Positions 1 through 7,925 of a DNA stretch of 10,689 bases are shown here, piece by piece. The notes below the pieces were generated by a model. It saw nothing but the letters and a program-made list of their open reading frames with translations, ran no database searches and was not told the DNA's origin. Positions within the stretch are counted from its first letter, which is position 1. Each line of letters opens with the position of its first letter. Made by a program: the position numbers and the translations under genes. The stretch spans positions 1 through 10,689 of the forward strand of contig CAZUAY010000135.1 of the NCBI GenBank assembly GCA_964618405.1, in the 5' to 3' direction. This DNA is from JBBQIY01 sp964618405 (lineage in GTDB: Bacteria; Verrucomicrobiota; Kiritimatiellia; RFP12; UBA3636).

Positions 1-13
1 ACTTTGCAAACCA

Positions 14-58
14 TCCTTCGAAGAAGTCACCGAGCGAAGCGAGGTTACCCTTGAAGGA
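14..58 (+). promoter_or_regulatory. Imperfect leader hairpin overlapping the first Shine-Dalgarno copy
   Basis: Three nested pairings can be read. TCCTTC (14-19) is complementary to GAAGGA (53-58). GTCACC (26-31) pairs with GGTTAC (43-48) with one mismatch. The apical GCGAAGC (34-40) matches the heptamer known as an unusually stable DNA mini-hairpin. The outer 3' arm is part of the first AAGGAGG, and the same 5' arm could instead pair with the second copy (85-90), so the fold could hide a ribosome-binding site. The helix is interrupted by internal loops, so its stability is uncertain. It could also be one copy of a dispersed intergenic repeat cut by the window edge. No clear promoter is visible in the 96 bases available. 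Confidence 0.4.
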
Positions 59-117
59 GGCGCAATGCATACGATCCTGTTCATGAAGGAGGCGCAATGC
101 ATACGATCCTGTTCATG
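52..117 (+). repeat. 32-bp tandem duplication carrying Shine-Dalgarno and start codon
   Basis: Bases 52-83 and 84-115 are identical, with two more bases (TG) of a third unit. Each unit contains a perfect AAGGAGG (54-60 and 86-92) four bases before an ATG (65 and 97). Because 32 is not a multiple of three, the first ATG opens a frame that ends at 298 and overlaps the real gene out of frame, while the second ATG opens the 828-codon gene. The last copy always supplies the in-frame start, so change in copy number would add or remove upstream decoy starts without breaking the gene. Confidence 0.9.
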
Positions 118-2583
118 CGATTTAAGGTCGCCGTTTGCCTGTTCGGTTTTGTGCTGGTTTGCCCGTCAACGCGAGGCACCGATTACTATGTCGCTCAGGG
201 CGGACAAACGCCCGGCGATTACAAATCCTGGGGCGCGGCCGCCAGCAACATCGCCGACGCGGTCGCCCTGGCCGTGGGCGGCGACACCGTGTGGGTGAGC
301 AACGGCATCTATACGGTCGGGGCTGAGATCCTGGTCGCTAAAGGCCTGGCGGTACGTAGCTTCAACAACGGAAACCTGGACCGTGACGGGACGATCATCC
401 GGGGCAACTATCCGCTCTCCACCAATCGCGTTTTCCGCCTGACCCACGCCGGCGCCCTGGTGGAAGGCTTCACGATCACCAACGGCTGCGTCTCCGCCGA
501 CAACGGCGGCGGGGTGTCCATCAGTTCCGGCACGCTGCGCAACTGCCTGGTGACCGGCAACGTCTCCACCAACAACGGCACGGGCGGCGGCGGCGGTGTC
601 TATCTGACCGGTGCTAGCAGCGTTGTCACGAACTGCGACATCCTCGCCAACGTGACCTATGGGGGGAGCTGGGACACGGGCGGCGGTGGCGTGAAGATCG
701 CCACTGGCGCCACGATCTGGAACAGCAACATCCGGAACAACCGAAGCCCGATCTACTGGACTAGCGGGGGCGGCATCCACACCTCGGGCGGCAACATCTT
801 CAACTGCACGATCATCAGCAACACGGCTCTCGACGGCTATACCGGTGGCGGCGTCTGGGTGCGTGCATCCTCGACCAGCACCTTGCGCAACTGCCTGATC
901 AAGGGCAACGACGATGGCCGCCAAAATGGGGCTGCAGGCATCTGCGGAAATGGCAAGGCCATCATCGAAAACTGCACGGTCGTCGAAAACTTCGGTCGCG
1001 GGATAGGCATGTACTCAGGCAGCAACTTACAGATTTGCAACACCATCTCGTTTTTCAACACGTGGGATGCCGTTTACAAAGCGAATGCCTCCGACACACT
1101 GGTTGTCTCGAATTGCTGCCTGACAGCCACGAACTTCGTCATAACCGCCGGCTCGGGCAACTTCATCGACACGCCGGCATTCCAGAACCGCGCGAACGGC
1201 GACTTTCGTCTGTTACCCTGGTCCGTCGGTGTGGACCAAGGCCTGACCCTGCCCTGGATGAGCACAGCCGAGGATTTGAACGGCAACGCGCGCCTCGGCC
1301 CTAACGGACTTGCCGACGTTGGCGCCTATGAAACGACTGCTGCCGCGGCGCCGATCTACTACGTTGCGCAGGATGGCCAGACACCCAGCCCAACGGGAGA
1401 TTACACCTCCTGGGCCGCCGCGGCCAGCAACCTGCAAGACGTCGTCCAATCGGCACCGGATGGCTCGACAATCCTTGTTAAAACAGGCGTTTACACCTTA
1501 AGCGGCGGAATCGATGTGCAACTGCGCACGATCCGCAGCTTCAATGACGGTGTTATTGATCCAGCGAATACCATCATCGACGGCAACGCGGTTGACCGCT
1601 GCTTCTCCCTGCCTTACCGCGAGTCGACGCTCGACGGCCTGACCATCACCAACGGCTACAGAATCGGGCATGGCGGCGGCGTATACATGGTTGCGGGACG
1701 CTTGCAGAATTGTATCGTCACCGGTAACATCGCCACGAACGGCAACGGCGGCGGCGTTTATGCCACTGGCCCCGACAGCCTCATCGCCGACTGCGAGATC
1801 CTCGGAAATCTCTGTTCCTTTGAGGGCGGGCCGTGGATCGGTGGCGGTGGCGTCAAGCTGGCTGATCAGGCCGTTCTGCGCAACAGCCGCATCGCCTTCA
1901 ACGACTGTTCCCGCTACTGGTCGGCCGGCGGCGGCGTGCATGCCTCCGGCAGCGCACTGATCGCCAACTGCCAGGTCGTCAGCAACCTGCTCGGGAATGG
2001 GTACGCACTGGGCCTAGTCAGCACGCACGGCTGGGGCGGTGGCGGCGTCTGGGTCTCCTATCCCAGCACTCCTCACGGCTACGGCGCCACCCTGCGAAAC
2101 TGCCTGCTCCAGGGCAACGCGCCCGGAACCACGGACAGGGGCGCCGGCGTGGGGGTGGACTCGTTGGCCATCGCCGACGTCCAGAACTGCACGATCGTGG
2201 GCAATTACGGTCGTGCCCTCGGCGCGGACGGCTCTTTGAAGGGTACGTTCCGCGTGCTGAACACGGTCGCCTACGGCAACACTGCCACCACTCTGTTCGC
2301 TGGAAATGGCGGAACTTTGGTCGTCTCGAATTCCTGCGTCAGCGCGACGAACTACATCGTCGCCGGTTCGGGCAACTTCACTAACGACCCACAGTTCGTC
2401 AATGCGTCCGTCGGCAACTTCCGGCTGCGCCCCGCATCCCCCTGCGTGGATGCGGGTTTGAACCTGCCCTGGATGGCCAATGCGACGGACCTGGACGGCA
2501 GCATGCGCGTCGATCATCATGGTGTGGTCGACATGGGCTGTTACGAAACCCTGCTACGCGGCACGGTGATCCTGGTGCGGTGA
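97..2583 (+). CDS. Secreted right-handed parallel beta-helix protein, two-module, choice-of-anchor Q type
   Basis: This 828-residue protein begins with a Sec signal peptide: basic residues at 8-10, a hydrophobic stretch around 11-22, and likely cleavage near residue 27. The mature part is two tandem copies of one module, about residues 29-412 and 420-817. Each starts with a YYVAQ.GQTP segment followed by a (D/T)YxSWxAAASN stretch, runs through many short turns rich in Asn and Gly (NCxIxxN, GGGV, GGGxH) typical of parallel beta-helix (PbH1/pectate-lyase-like) coils, and closes with a D.G..LPWM..A.DL.G..R....G..D.G.YE segment characteristic of choice-of-anchor Q domain proteins. It ends in a short tail, LLRGTVILVR. 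The start at 97 is chosen because AAGGAGG lies four bases upstream; Met7 (115) has no such site. No catalytic set of a known polysaccharide lyase could be assigned, so it may be a lyase, a glycan-binding surface protein or an adhesin. It leads the operon, 46 nt before the next gene. Confidence 0.88.
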   Translation: MHTILFMRFKVAVCLFGFVLVCPSTRGTDYYVAQGGQTPGDYKSWGAAASNIADAVALAVGGDTVWVSNGIYTVGAEILVAKGLAVRSFNNGNLDRDGTIIRGNYPLSTNRVFRLTHAGALVEGFTITNGCVSADNGGGVSISSGTLRNCLVTGNVSTNNGTGGGGGVYLTGASSVVTNCDILANVTYGGSWDTGGGGVKIATGATIWNSNIRNNRSPIYWTSGGGIHTSGGNIFNCTIISNTALDGYTGGGVWVRASSTSTLRNCLIKGNDDGRQNGAAGICGNGKAIIENCTVVENFGRGIGMYSGSNLQICNTISFFNTWDAVYKANASDTLVVSNCCLTATNFVITAGSGNFIDTPAFQNRANGDFRLLPWSVGVDQGLTLPWMSTAEDLNGNARLGPNGLADVGAYETTAAAAPIYYVAQDGQTPSPTGDYTSWAAAASNLQDVVQSAPDGSTILVKTGVYTLSGGIDVQLRTIRSFNDGVIDPANTIIDGNAVDRCFSLPYRESTLDGLTITNGYRIGHGGGVYMVAGRLQNCIVTGNIATNGNGGGVYATGPDSLIADCEILGNLCSFEGGPWIGGGGVKLADQAVLRNSRIAFNDCSRYWSAGGGVHASGSALIANCQVVSNLLGNGYALGLVSTHGWGGGGVWVSYPSTPHGYGATLRNCLLQGNAPGTTDRGAGVGVDSLAIADVQNCTIVGNYGRALGADGSLKGTFRVLNTVAYGNTATTLFAGNGGTLVVSNSCVSATNYIVAGSGNFTNDPQFVNASVGNFRLRPASPCVDAGLNLPWMANATDLDGSMRVDHHGVVDMGCYETLLRGTVILVR

Positions 2584-2616
2584 TCCCGCTGCAAGAACAA
2601 CCTTGAACAGTACAAG

Positions 2617-2622
2617 AAAGGA
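2617..2622 (+). promoter_or_regulatory. Ribosome-binding site that fixes the start of the second gene
   Basis: AAAGGA lies seven bases before the ATG at 2630. The following gene has the same AAAGGA seven bases before its ATG (5300-5305), and the two coding sequences are identical for their first 39 bases from that ATG. This rules out the longer reading from TTG at 2603, which would add nine residues in front of a complete signal peptide. Confidence 0.8.
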
Positions 2623-2629
2623 AACGACC

Positions 2630-5290
2630 ATGTTGAAAAAACTTCTCCCCCTGTGTTTGTTGGCGTTGATGTCGGGTGCGGCGCACGCGGCAGATCTCGT
2701 CATCGCTGAAAACGGCGCCACCGATTATCAGATTGTGATTTCCGATGAGGCTGCGGACGAGGTGGTGGACAACTGGCTGTTGATGACGGCCAAACTGATG
2801 GAGGCAGCGTTCCAGACAAACGGATTCGAGGTCGCAGTCGTCCGCGAGTCCGCCAAGGCGCCGGCGAAGCCCGGCATCTACCTGGGCGCGACCGCGTTCG
2901 CAAAAAAGAACGGCATCAAGGTCGAACAGCACGACGACTGGACCTATTACCAGAAGGTCGTCGGCAAGGATCTCATCATTGCTGGAAACGACAAGAAGGA
3001 TCCGCTCAAGACCATCAGGGGAACACAAACGCCGTTGGCGCTGCTCGGGACGGTCAAGGGCGTCTGCGACTTCCTTCGCGAGCATGTCGGAGTGCGCTTT
3101 TTATTCATCAACATGGCTCAGGATCGACTTGCCCCGAGCGGCGGCGCTCCGGACGAAAATGGCAGCTTGGCGATCGACACGCGTAGCATGGCCTTCCTGT
3201 CCGTACCGCGCATTGCGGTGCCGACGGATCTCGACCTACAGAAGACGCCAATGATGCGCGCTTGCGCCGATGGCACTCACGAGACATTTTATTACATCGC
3301 GAATAATTTCTTCCCGCTGCTCAGTTCCATTCAGGGAAGTACCGTTCATTGGGAGAAAATCATCCCGCGCGCCAAATACGCCGCCAGTCACCCGGAGTAC
3401 TTCGCGCTGCTGCCGGACGGGAAACGCTTCTGCGAACGTCCGGTAACGGGCTCGATTGGCGAGGAACAGCACTGCCCGACGCATCCCGAGGTCCAGGACC
3501 TGATGGCGCGAGGCATTGAGGAGCTAATCTTGAAAGGCGAGAAGACGATCATGATCATGCCGCCGGACGGCTACTACCTCTGCTGGTGCAATTGCGATAC
3601 GTGCATGCAGCTTTTCGAGGGGATGAAGGCCGAGGGCTGGCAGCAGGTTCGGGAGCGCGGCAAGTCTGGCAAGCTCTGGCAGGCGTACTTTGCGATTGCG
3701 GAACGCGTGCGTCAGAAGTACCCTGAGGCGCGGATCGTGCTCTGGGACTACCAGGATACTCCAATCACTGCGATCTCAGAATTTCCGGAGAACATCATAC
3801 CCAAACTGCAATTCGGCAAGCAGGCCGATTTTGATCGGCTGGAGGGCATTCGGATTCCCGCGGGGATCTGTGGTCTGGAGGAGACCTTCACTGGATTTGG
3901 AGTGGGGGGGCGATACCTGCCGGAGCGCACGCCCGAGTACATCGCTGGGCTCGTACAGTCCATGGCGCGCTGCAACATGCAGTGGACCACGCGCGACGGC
4001 GCGATCGGCAATGTGCGCGGGTTGCAGGCCCCGGCTTATTACGTCTACGGCCGCATGCTGGACGATCCCACCGCCGACTGGAAGGACCTTCAAGAAGAGT
4101 TCTGTACGGCCGCCTTTGGCGACGTTGCGCCAACCCTGACGCAGTTCTACGATCAGTTGCACGAGCAGATCGCGCTCTACTCCGACTTCTTCGGCATCCA
4201 AATGCCCTGCTGGAATCGTAAGTATGGCCGCTCCACCTATCGTGGCAACAAGTGGCATGTGATGAGCATGTATCCGCCCGAGTACTGCGCGGCTGCGGAA
4301 GCCCTGCTCGCTTCGGCCGAACGGCGGACGAAAGATCCGGACGTGCAGGCGAGGTTGCGCCTCTTGCGGATCGACTTCGATTATCTCAGCGATCTGTCGC
4401 GCATCTACCATCTGCACAGCGCCTGGCTCCTCAACCCCTCGCCGGAATTCCTGAATCCGCTGCTGGATGCGATTGATGCGTGGCGCGCACGAATCCGCCT
4501 GGCGGTTCAAGGGCCGATCGACGGCTGGCCGGAAATGTGGGCCTTTAATAATCATGGCTACAACCATGCGGCATTGATGGGAAGGAGTTACCAGCAACTG
4601 TGGGCCGAGACGTGCGTGAACTGGGATACGGAGGCCATCCGCGGCGGCATCCTTGAAAACGAGCACCGCCTTTCGGTGCCGGTCGTCGCGGAAGCGCCGG
4701 GAATCGACGCCGATGCCTGGGACCAGGCGCCCGAACAAGTGTTCCGGATCCGTGGCGACATGCCGTTTCTTTCGGCACGGACAACGCTCAAGGTGCTCCG
4801 CGATCGCGATCACCTCTATATTCGTGTGGACTCCCTGAATCCTGGCGAGCACCCGGAGAATATCCCGGAAGCCAAAGCGGAAGGTGATGTCTTCAAGCAG
4901 GAGCATGTCGAGCTGGGCCTTCAGCCCGAGGCGGGCGGCGCGATCTACCGCTTGGCCGTCAATCCGACGGATGGTGCGCGCTACGATGCAATATGGACAC
5001 GCGACGCGCAAGGTAAGCCGGCGGAGGACGTGGCCTGGAATGGCAAATGGGAGTTCGCCTTCCGGACGACCGGGGAAAAAGGTCCTTGGAGCTTGGGCGG
5101 CCGCATCTGGACGGCTTGGTTCCGGATCCCGTTCGCTGAGCTGGGTGGCGCGGCGCCCGCGGCCGGAGAGCCCTGGGGGTTCAACGCCGCGCGCACGCGC
5201 ATCAACCCGGGCATCACCCCGCAGTGCCAGCTTTGGCGCGATGCGCCGTCTGTCACCGACCCGAAGACGCTCGGCACGCTCGTGTTTTAA
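2630..5290 (+). CDS. Secreted DUF4838 glycoside-hydrolase-like protein with GH67 N-like and CBM9-like domains (paralogue A)
   Basis: This protein has 886 residues. Residues 1-20 form a Sec signal peptide (KK, hydrophobic core, AHA|AD cleavage). Residues ~21-160 resemble the N-terminal domain of alpha-glucuronidases, ending in GTVKGVCDFLREHVGVRF (140-157). The DUF4838 core follows with HPEYFALLPDGKR (from 254), PPDGYY with Asp313, a cysteine cluster CWCNCDTC (318-325), a LWDYQDT motif, and GLEETFTGFG with Glu417 and Glu418. Residues ~681-886 look like a CBM9-like carbohydrate-binding domain (AWDQAP, LYIRV, YRLAVNP, WTAWFRIPFAELG), closing with TLGTLVF. DUF4838 has no function I can assign with certainty; Asp313 and the Glu pair are only candidate catalytic residues. 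It has a six-codon insertion (3014-3031) and about eight extra residues in the CBM-like domain compared with its neighbour. The gap to that gene is 22 nt, so co-translation is likely. Confidence 0.87.
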   Translation: MLKKLLPLCLLALMSGAAHAADLVIAENGATDYQIVISDEAADEVVDNWLLMTAKLMEAAFQTNGFEVAVVRESAKAPAKPGIYLGATAFAKKNGIKVEQHDDWTYYQKVVGKDLIIAGNDKKDPLKTIRGTQTPLALLGTVKGVCDFLREHVGVRFLFINMAQDRLAPSGGAPDENGSLAIDTRSMAFLSVPRIAVPTDLDLQKTPMMRACADGTHETFYYIANNFFPLLSSIQGSTVHWEKIIPRAKYAASHPEYFALLPDGKRFCERPVTGSIGEEQHCPTHPEVQDLMARGIEELILKGEKTIMIMPPDGYYLCWCNCDTCMQLFEGMKAEGWQQVRERGKSGKLWQAYFAIAERVRQKYPEARIVLWDYQDTPITAISEFPENIIPKLQFGKQADFDRLEGIRIPAGICGLEETFTGFGVGGRYLPERTPEYIAGLVQSMARCNMQWTTRDGAIGNVRGLQAPAYYVYGRMLDDPTADWKDLQEEFCTAAFGDVAPTLTQFYDQLHEQIALYSDFFGIQMPCWNRKYGRSTYRGNKWHVMSMYPPEYCAAAEALLASAERRTKDPDVQARLRLLRIDFDYLSDLSRIYHLHSAWLLNPSPEFLNPLLDAIDAWRARIRLAVQGPIDGWPEMWAFNNHGYNHAALMGRSYQQLWAETCVNWDTEAIRGGILENEHRLSVPVVAEAPGIDADAWDQAPEQVFRIRGDMPFLSARTTLKVLRDRDHLYIRVDSLNPGEHPENIPEAKAEGDVFKQEHVELGLQPEAGGAIYRLAVNPTDGARYDAIWTRDAQGKPAEDVAWNGKWEFAFRTTGEKGPWSLGGRIWTAWFRIPFAELGGAAPAAGEPWGFNAARTRINPGITPQCQLWRDAPSVTDPKTLGTLVF
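2819..2961 (+). repeat. Near-identical tract shared with the next gene, copy 1
   Basis: This 143-bp stretch matches 5502-5644 at all but two positions (2856 A/G and 2923 C/T, counted by hand). The preceding 150 bp of the same two genes differ at 36 positions. A shorter identical tract follows at 2984-3013 and continues at 3032-3062, on either side of an 18-bp insertion. It encodes the middle of the GH67 N-like domain. The pattern fits recent gene conversion or unequal exchange between tandem paralogues. Confidence 0.85.
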
Positions 5291-5312
5291 TGTCTAAAAA
5301 AAGGAAACTATC

Positions 5313-7925
5313 ATGTTGAAAAAACTTCTCCCCCTGTGTTTGTTGGCGTTGGCGTCGATTGCGACGAACGCTGCGGAGCTTGTCCTCGCTGAAAACGGCA
5401 AGAGCGATTATCAGATTGTGATTCCCGACAAGGCCGTGGACGAGGTGGTGGACCAATGGCTGCTTTCCACCGCCAAGCTGATGGAAACGGCCTTCCGCAC
5501 GAACGGATTCGAGGTCGCAGTCGTCCGCGAGTCCGCCAGGGCGCCGGCGAAGCCCGGCATCTACCTGGGCGCGACCGCGTTCGCAAAAAAGAACGGCATC
5601 AAGGTTGAACAGCACGACGACTGGACCTATTACCAGAAGGTCGTGGGCAAAGACTTCCTTATCGCCGGAAACGACAAGAAGGATCCGCTCAAGACCCCGT
5701 TGGCGCTGCTCGGGACGGTCAAGGGCGCCTGCGACTTCCTCCGCGAGCATGTAGGGGTGCGTTTTCTCTTCCTCAGCAACGCCCCGGAACCGGGCGGGGT
5801 TGCGGCCGATGGCTCCCTCCGGCTGGACACGCGCAGCATTGCGTTCCTGCCGGTGAAGCGCGTGGTGCTGCCGGACCCGTTGGACGTCTGCAAAACACCC
5901 CTTCTGAAGGCCTGCTCTGGGCGCAACTACGAGTCGTTTTTTCACATCGCTAACAACTTCTTCCCCAAGCTCAGCCACGTCGTCGCCTCCACGCTCCATT
6001 GGGGCGACGCGGTTTCGCGCGCCGAACAGGGCGCAGCCCACCCGGAATACTTCGCCCTAATGCCGGACGGCAAGCGCTCCATCGAGCAAATGGTTTCGGC
6101 TACACAAGCGGGCGAGGAAAAGCACTGCGTGACGCAGCCCGGCGTGATCGCTCTGATGGTGGACGCCTTGTCGAAGCGGGTCGCGGCCGGCGAGAAGACG
6201 ATCATGATTATGCCACCCGACGCCTACCGCCTCTGCTACTGCAACTGCGACGGCTGCGTGCGCCTGTTCGGTAGACGCGCCGAGAACTGGGGCGATGTGC
6301 AGGCGCGCGGCAAGTCTGGTAAGCTCTGGCAGGCATACTTCGCGATCGCGCAGGGGTTGCGGAAGGCGCATCCCGAAGCGCGTCTGGTGCTCTGGGACTA
6401 CCAGGACACGCCGATCGCCACGGTGCGCGAATTTCCCGAAAACGTCATTCCCCAGTTGCAGTTCGGCAAACTGGCCGACTTCGACCGCCTGCAAGGCGTC
6501 CGGGCGCCAGCCGGATTCTGCGGCCTGGAAGAGACGTTCACGGGCTTCGGCTTGGGCGGCCGGTACATGCCGGAGCGCACGCCCGAGTACATCGCCGGCA
6601 TCGTGCAGGCCATAGCGGAGCACAACCTGCAGTGGACCATGCGCGACGGCGACCTCGGCCAGGTGCGGGGACTGCAGGCGCCGGCCTACTACGTCTATGG
6701 CCGCATGCTAGACGACCCTTCCGCCGACTGGAAGGACCTTCAAGATGAGTTCTGCGCGGCCGCCTTCGGCGGCGCAGCACCGACCATGCGGCTGTTCTTC
6801 GATGGACTGCACGAGCAGATCGCGCTCTACTCCGACTTCTTCGGCGTCAACGGGTCCGCTGCGAGCCGCAAGTATGGCCGCTCGACCTACCGCAACAACA
6901 AGTGGCACCTCCTGAGCATGTATCCGCCGGAATATCTTGCGGCGGCCGAGGGCCTGCTCGCCTCGGCCGAGCGCCAGGTCCGCGGCAGCGCGGACATGAC
7001 GGCGCGGCTGAAGCTGATTAGGATCGACTTCGACTACATCCGGGGCTTGTCGCGCATCTACAACCTCCACGACGCCTGGCTGTTCCATCCGACGCAGGCG
7101 CTGCTCGACCCGCTGCTCGACGCCATCGAGGAATGGCATGCCATGGTCCGTTCCGTCGCAGACAAGCCCTTGGAGGGCTGGCCGGAAATGCAGCCGTTCT
7201 GCGGGCATGGATACCGGCATGCCTCGATGGAGTATGCCACCTACCAGCAGAGCTGGCATACGACCTGCCTCGACTGGGACACGGAGGTCATTCGCGAAGG
7301 CATCCCGGACGGAGAACGGCGCCTTGCAGTCGCCAGCCTCGGAGAGGCGCCGAGCCTGAACTCCCCCGCATGGGAGCAGGCTCCCGGGCAGGTTCTGCGC
7401 GTGTACAGGGACATGCCGTTCCGGCGCATCCGCACCACCTTCGCGGTCTTGCGCGACCAGGACGCTCTGTATGTCCGTGTGCATTCTCTCCTGCCGGCCG
7501 AACGTCCCAGTAGCATTCCGAATGCCCAGACCGAGGAGGCCGTCTTCAAGCAGGAATACATCGAGATCGGCCTGCGCGCCGGGGCGGAGGGCCCGGTTTA
7601 CCGGCTGGCCGCCAACCCCACGACCGGCATGCGGTACGATGCGAAATGGTCCGGCGAGAAGCCCGACGGGATGCAAGAGGACCGGGAGTGGAACGGCAAC
7701 TGGGAGTTTGCGTATCAGGTTCCCGACACGAAGGAGAGCGAGTGGACGGCCTGGTTCCGAATCCCGTTCGCCGAACTGGGTGCCGCAGCGCCCGCGACCG
7801 GGGAGACCTGGGGGTTCAACGTGAACCGCGTGCGCAAGAATCCCGGCATGGCGCCGCAATCCATTCTCTGGCGCAACGCGCCCTCCGTCACCGATCCACA
7901 GACGCTCGGCACGCTTGTGTTTTGA
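5313..7925 (+). CDS. Secreted DUF4838 glycoside-hydrolase-like protein with GH67 N-like and CBM9-like domains (paralogue B)
   Basis: This 870-residue protein is a close paralogue of the upstream gene, with the same order of parts. A Sec signal peptide covers residues 1-20 (TNA|AE). A GH67 N-like domain runs to about residue 151, with GTVKGACDFLREHVGVRF starting at 134. The DUF4838 core has HPEYFALMPDGKR (from 243), PPDAYR with Asp303, cysteine cluster CYCNCDGC (308-315), LWDYQDT, and GLEETFTGFG with Glu406 and Glu407. The CBM9-like domain covers about 671-870 and ends WRNAPSVTDPQTLGTLVF. The start is supported by AAAGGA at 5300-5305 and by the identical first 39 bases shared with paralogue A. 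Amino-acid differences are spread over the core and CBM-like parts, so the two may have split substrates or linkages (inference). The enzymatic role is not proven. The 52-nt gap to the next gene is C-rich. Confidence 0.87.
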   Translation: MLKKLLPLCLLALASIATNAAELVLAENGKSDYQIVIPDKAVDEVVDQWLLSTAKLMETAFRTNGFEVAVVRESARAPAKPGIYLGATAFAKKNGIKVEQHDDWTYYQKVVGKDFLIAGNDKKDPLKTPLALLGTVKGACDFLREHVGVRFLFLSNAPEPGGVAADGSLRLDTRSIAFLPVKRVVLPDPLDVCKTPLLKACSGRNYESFFHIANNFFPKLSHVVASTLHWGDAVSRAEQGAAHPEYFALMPDGKRSIEQMVSATQAGEEKHCVTQPGVIALMVDALSKRVAAGEKTIMIMPPDAYRLCYCNCDGCVRLFGRRAENWGDVQARGKSGKLWQAYFAIAQGLRKAHPEARLVLWDYQDTPIATVREFPENVIPQLQFGKLADFDRLQGVRAPAGFCGLEETFTGFGLGGRYMPERTPEYIAGIVQAIAEHNLQWTMRDGDLGQVRGLQAPAYYVYGRMLDDPSADWKDLQDEFCAAAFGGAAPTMRLFFDGLHEQIALYSDFFGVNGSAASRKYGRSTYRNNKWHLLSMYPPEYLAAAEGLLASAERQVRGSADMTARLKLIRIDFDYIRGLSRIYNLHDAWLFHPTQALLDPLLDAIEEWHAMVRSVADKPLEGWPEMQPFCGHGYRHASMEYATYQQSWHTTCLDWDTEVIREGIPDGERRLAVASLGEAPSLNSPAWEQAPGQVLRVYRDMPFRRIRTTFAVLRDQDALYVRVHSLLPAERPSSIPNAQTEEAVFKQEYIEIGLRAGAEGPVYRLAANPTTGMRYDAKWSGEKPDGMQEDREWNGNWEFAYQVPDTKESEWTAWFRIPFAELGAAAPATGETWGFNVNRVRKNPGMAPQSILWRNAPSVTDPQTLGTLVF
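5502..5644 (+). repeat. Near-identical tract shared with the previous gene, copy 2
   Basis: This is the partner of 2819-2961, at an offset of 2683 bases. Only positions 5539 and 5606 differ. Downstream, 5667-5696 and 5697-5727 are identical to 2984-3013 and 3032-3062, but contiguous here because the 18-bp insertion is absent. Confidence 0.85.

Noticed and set aside
2..64. An open reading frame running in from the left edge (reading EEVTERSEVTLEGG before the first ATG)
   Set aside because: The frame is open but short, is built from the hairpin-forming repeat, and continues only into the decoy frame. It could be the end of an upstream gene only if that gene overlapped by about 300 bases, which is unlikely.
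97..180. Lipoprotein signal in the beta-helix protein (Cys22)
   Set aside because: The residues before the cysteine are Leu-Val, with no Gly, Ala or Ser at -1, so no proper lipobox is present. An ordinary signal peptide is preferred.
65..298. A 77-residue protein starting at the first Shine-Dalgarno-ATG copy
   Set aside because: Past the duplicated start its sequence is just the out-of-frame reading of the beta-helix gene, with low-complexity Arg/Pro/Ala content. It is treated as a decoy frame, not a gene.
2603..2629. TTG start nine codons upstream of the second gene's ATG
   Set aside because: The ribosome-binding site lies between it and the ATG, and the paralogue starts at the equivalent ATG.
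3776..5011. Long minus-strand open frame (411 codons) opposite the second gene
   Set aside because: It follows the third-codon-position GC of the plus-strand gene and has no recognisable protein features; a similar shadow lies opposite the third gene (6708-7859), as expected for paralogues.
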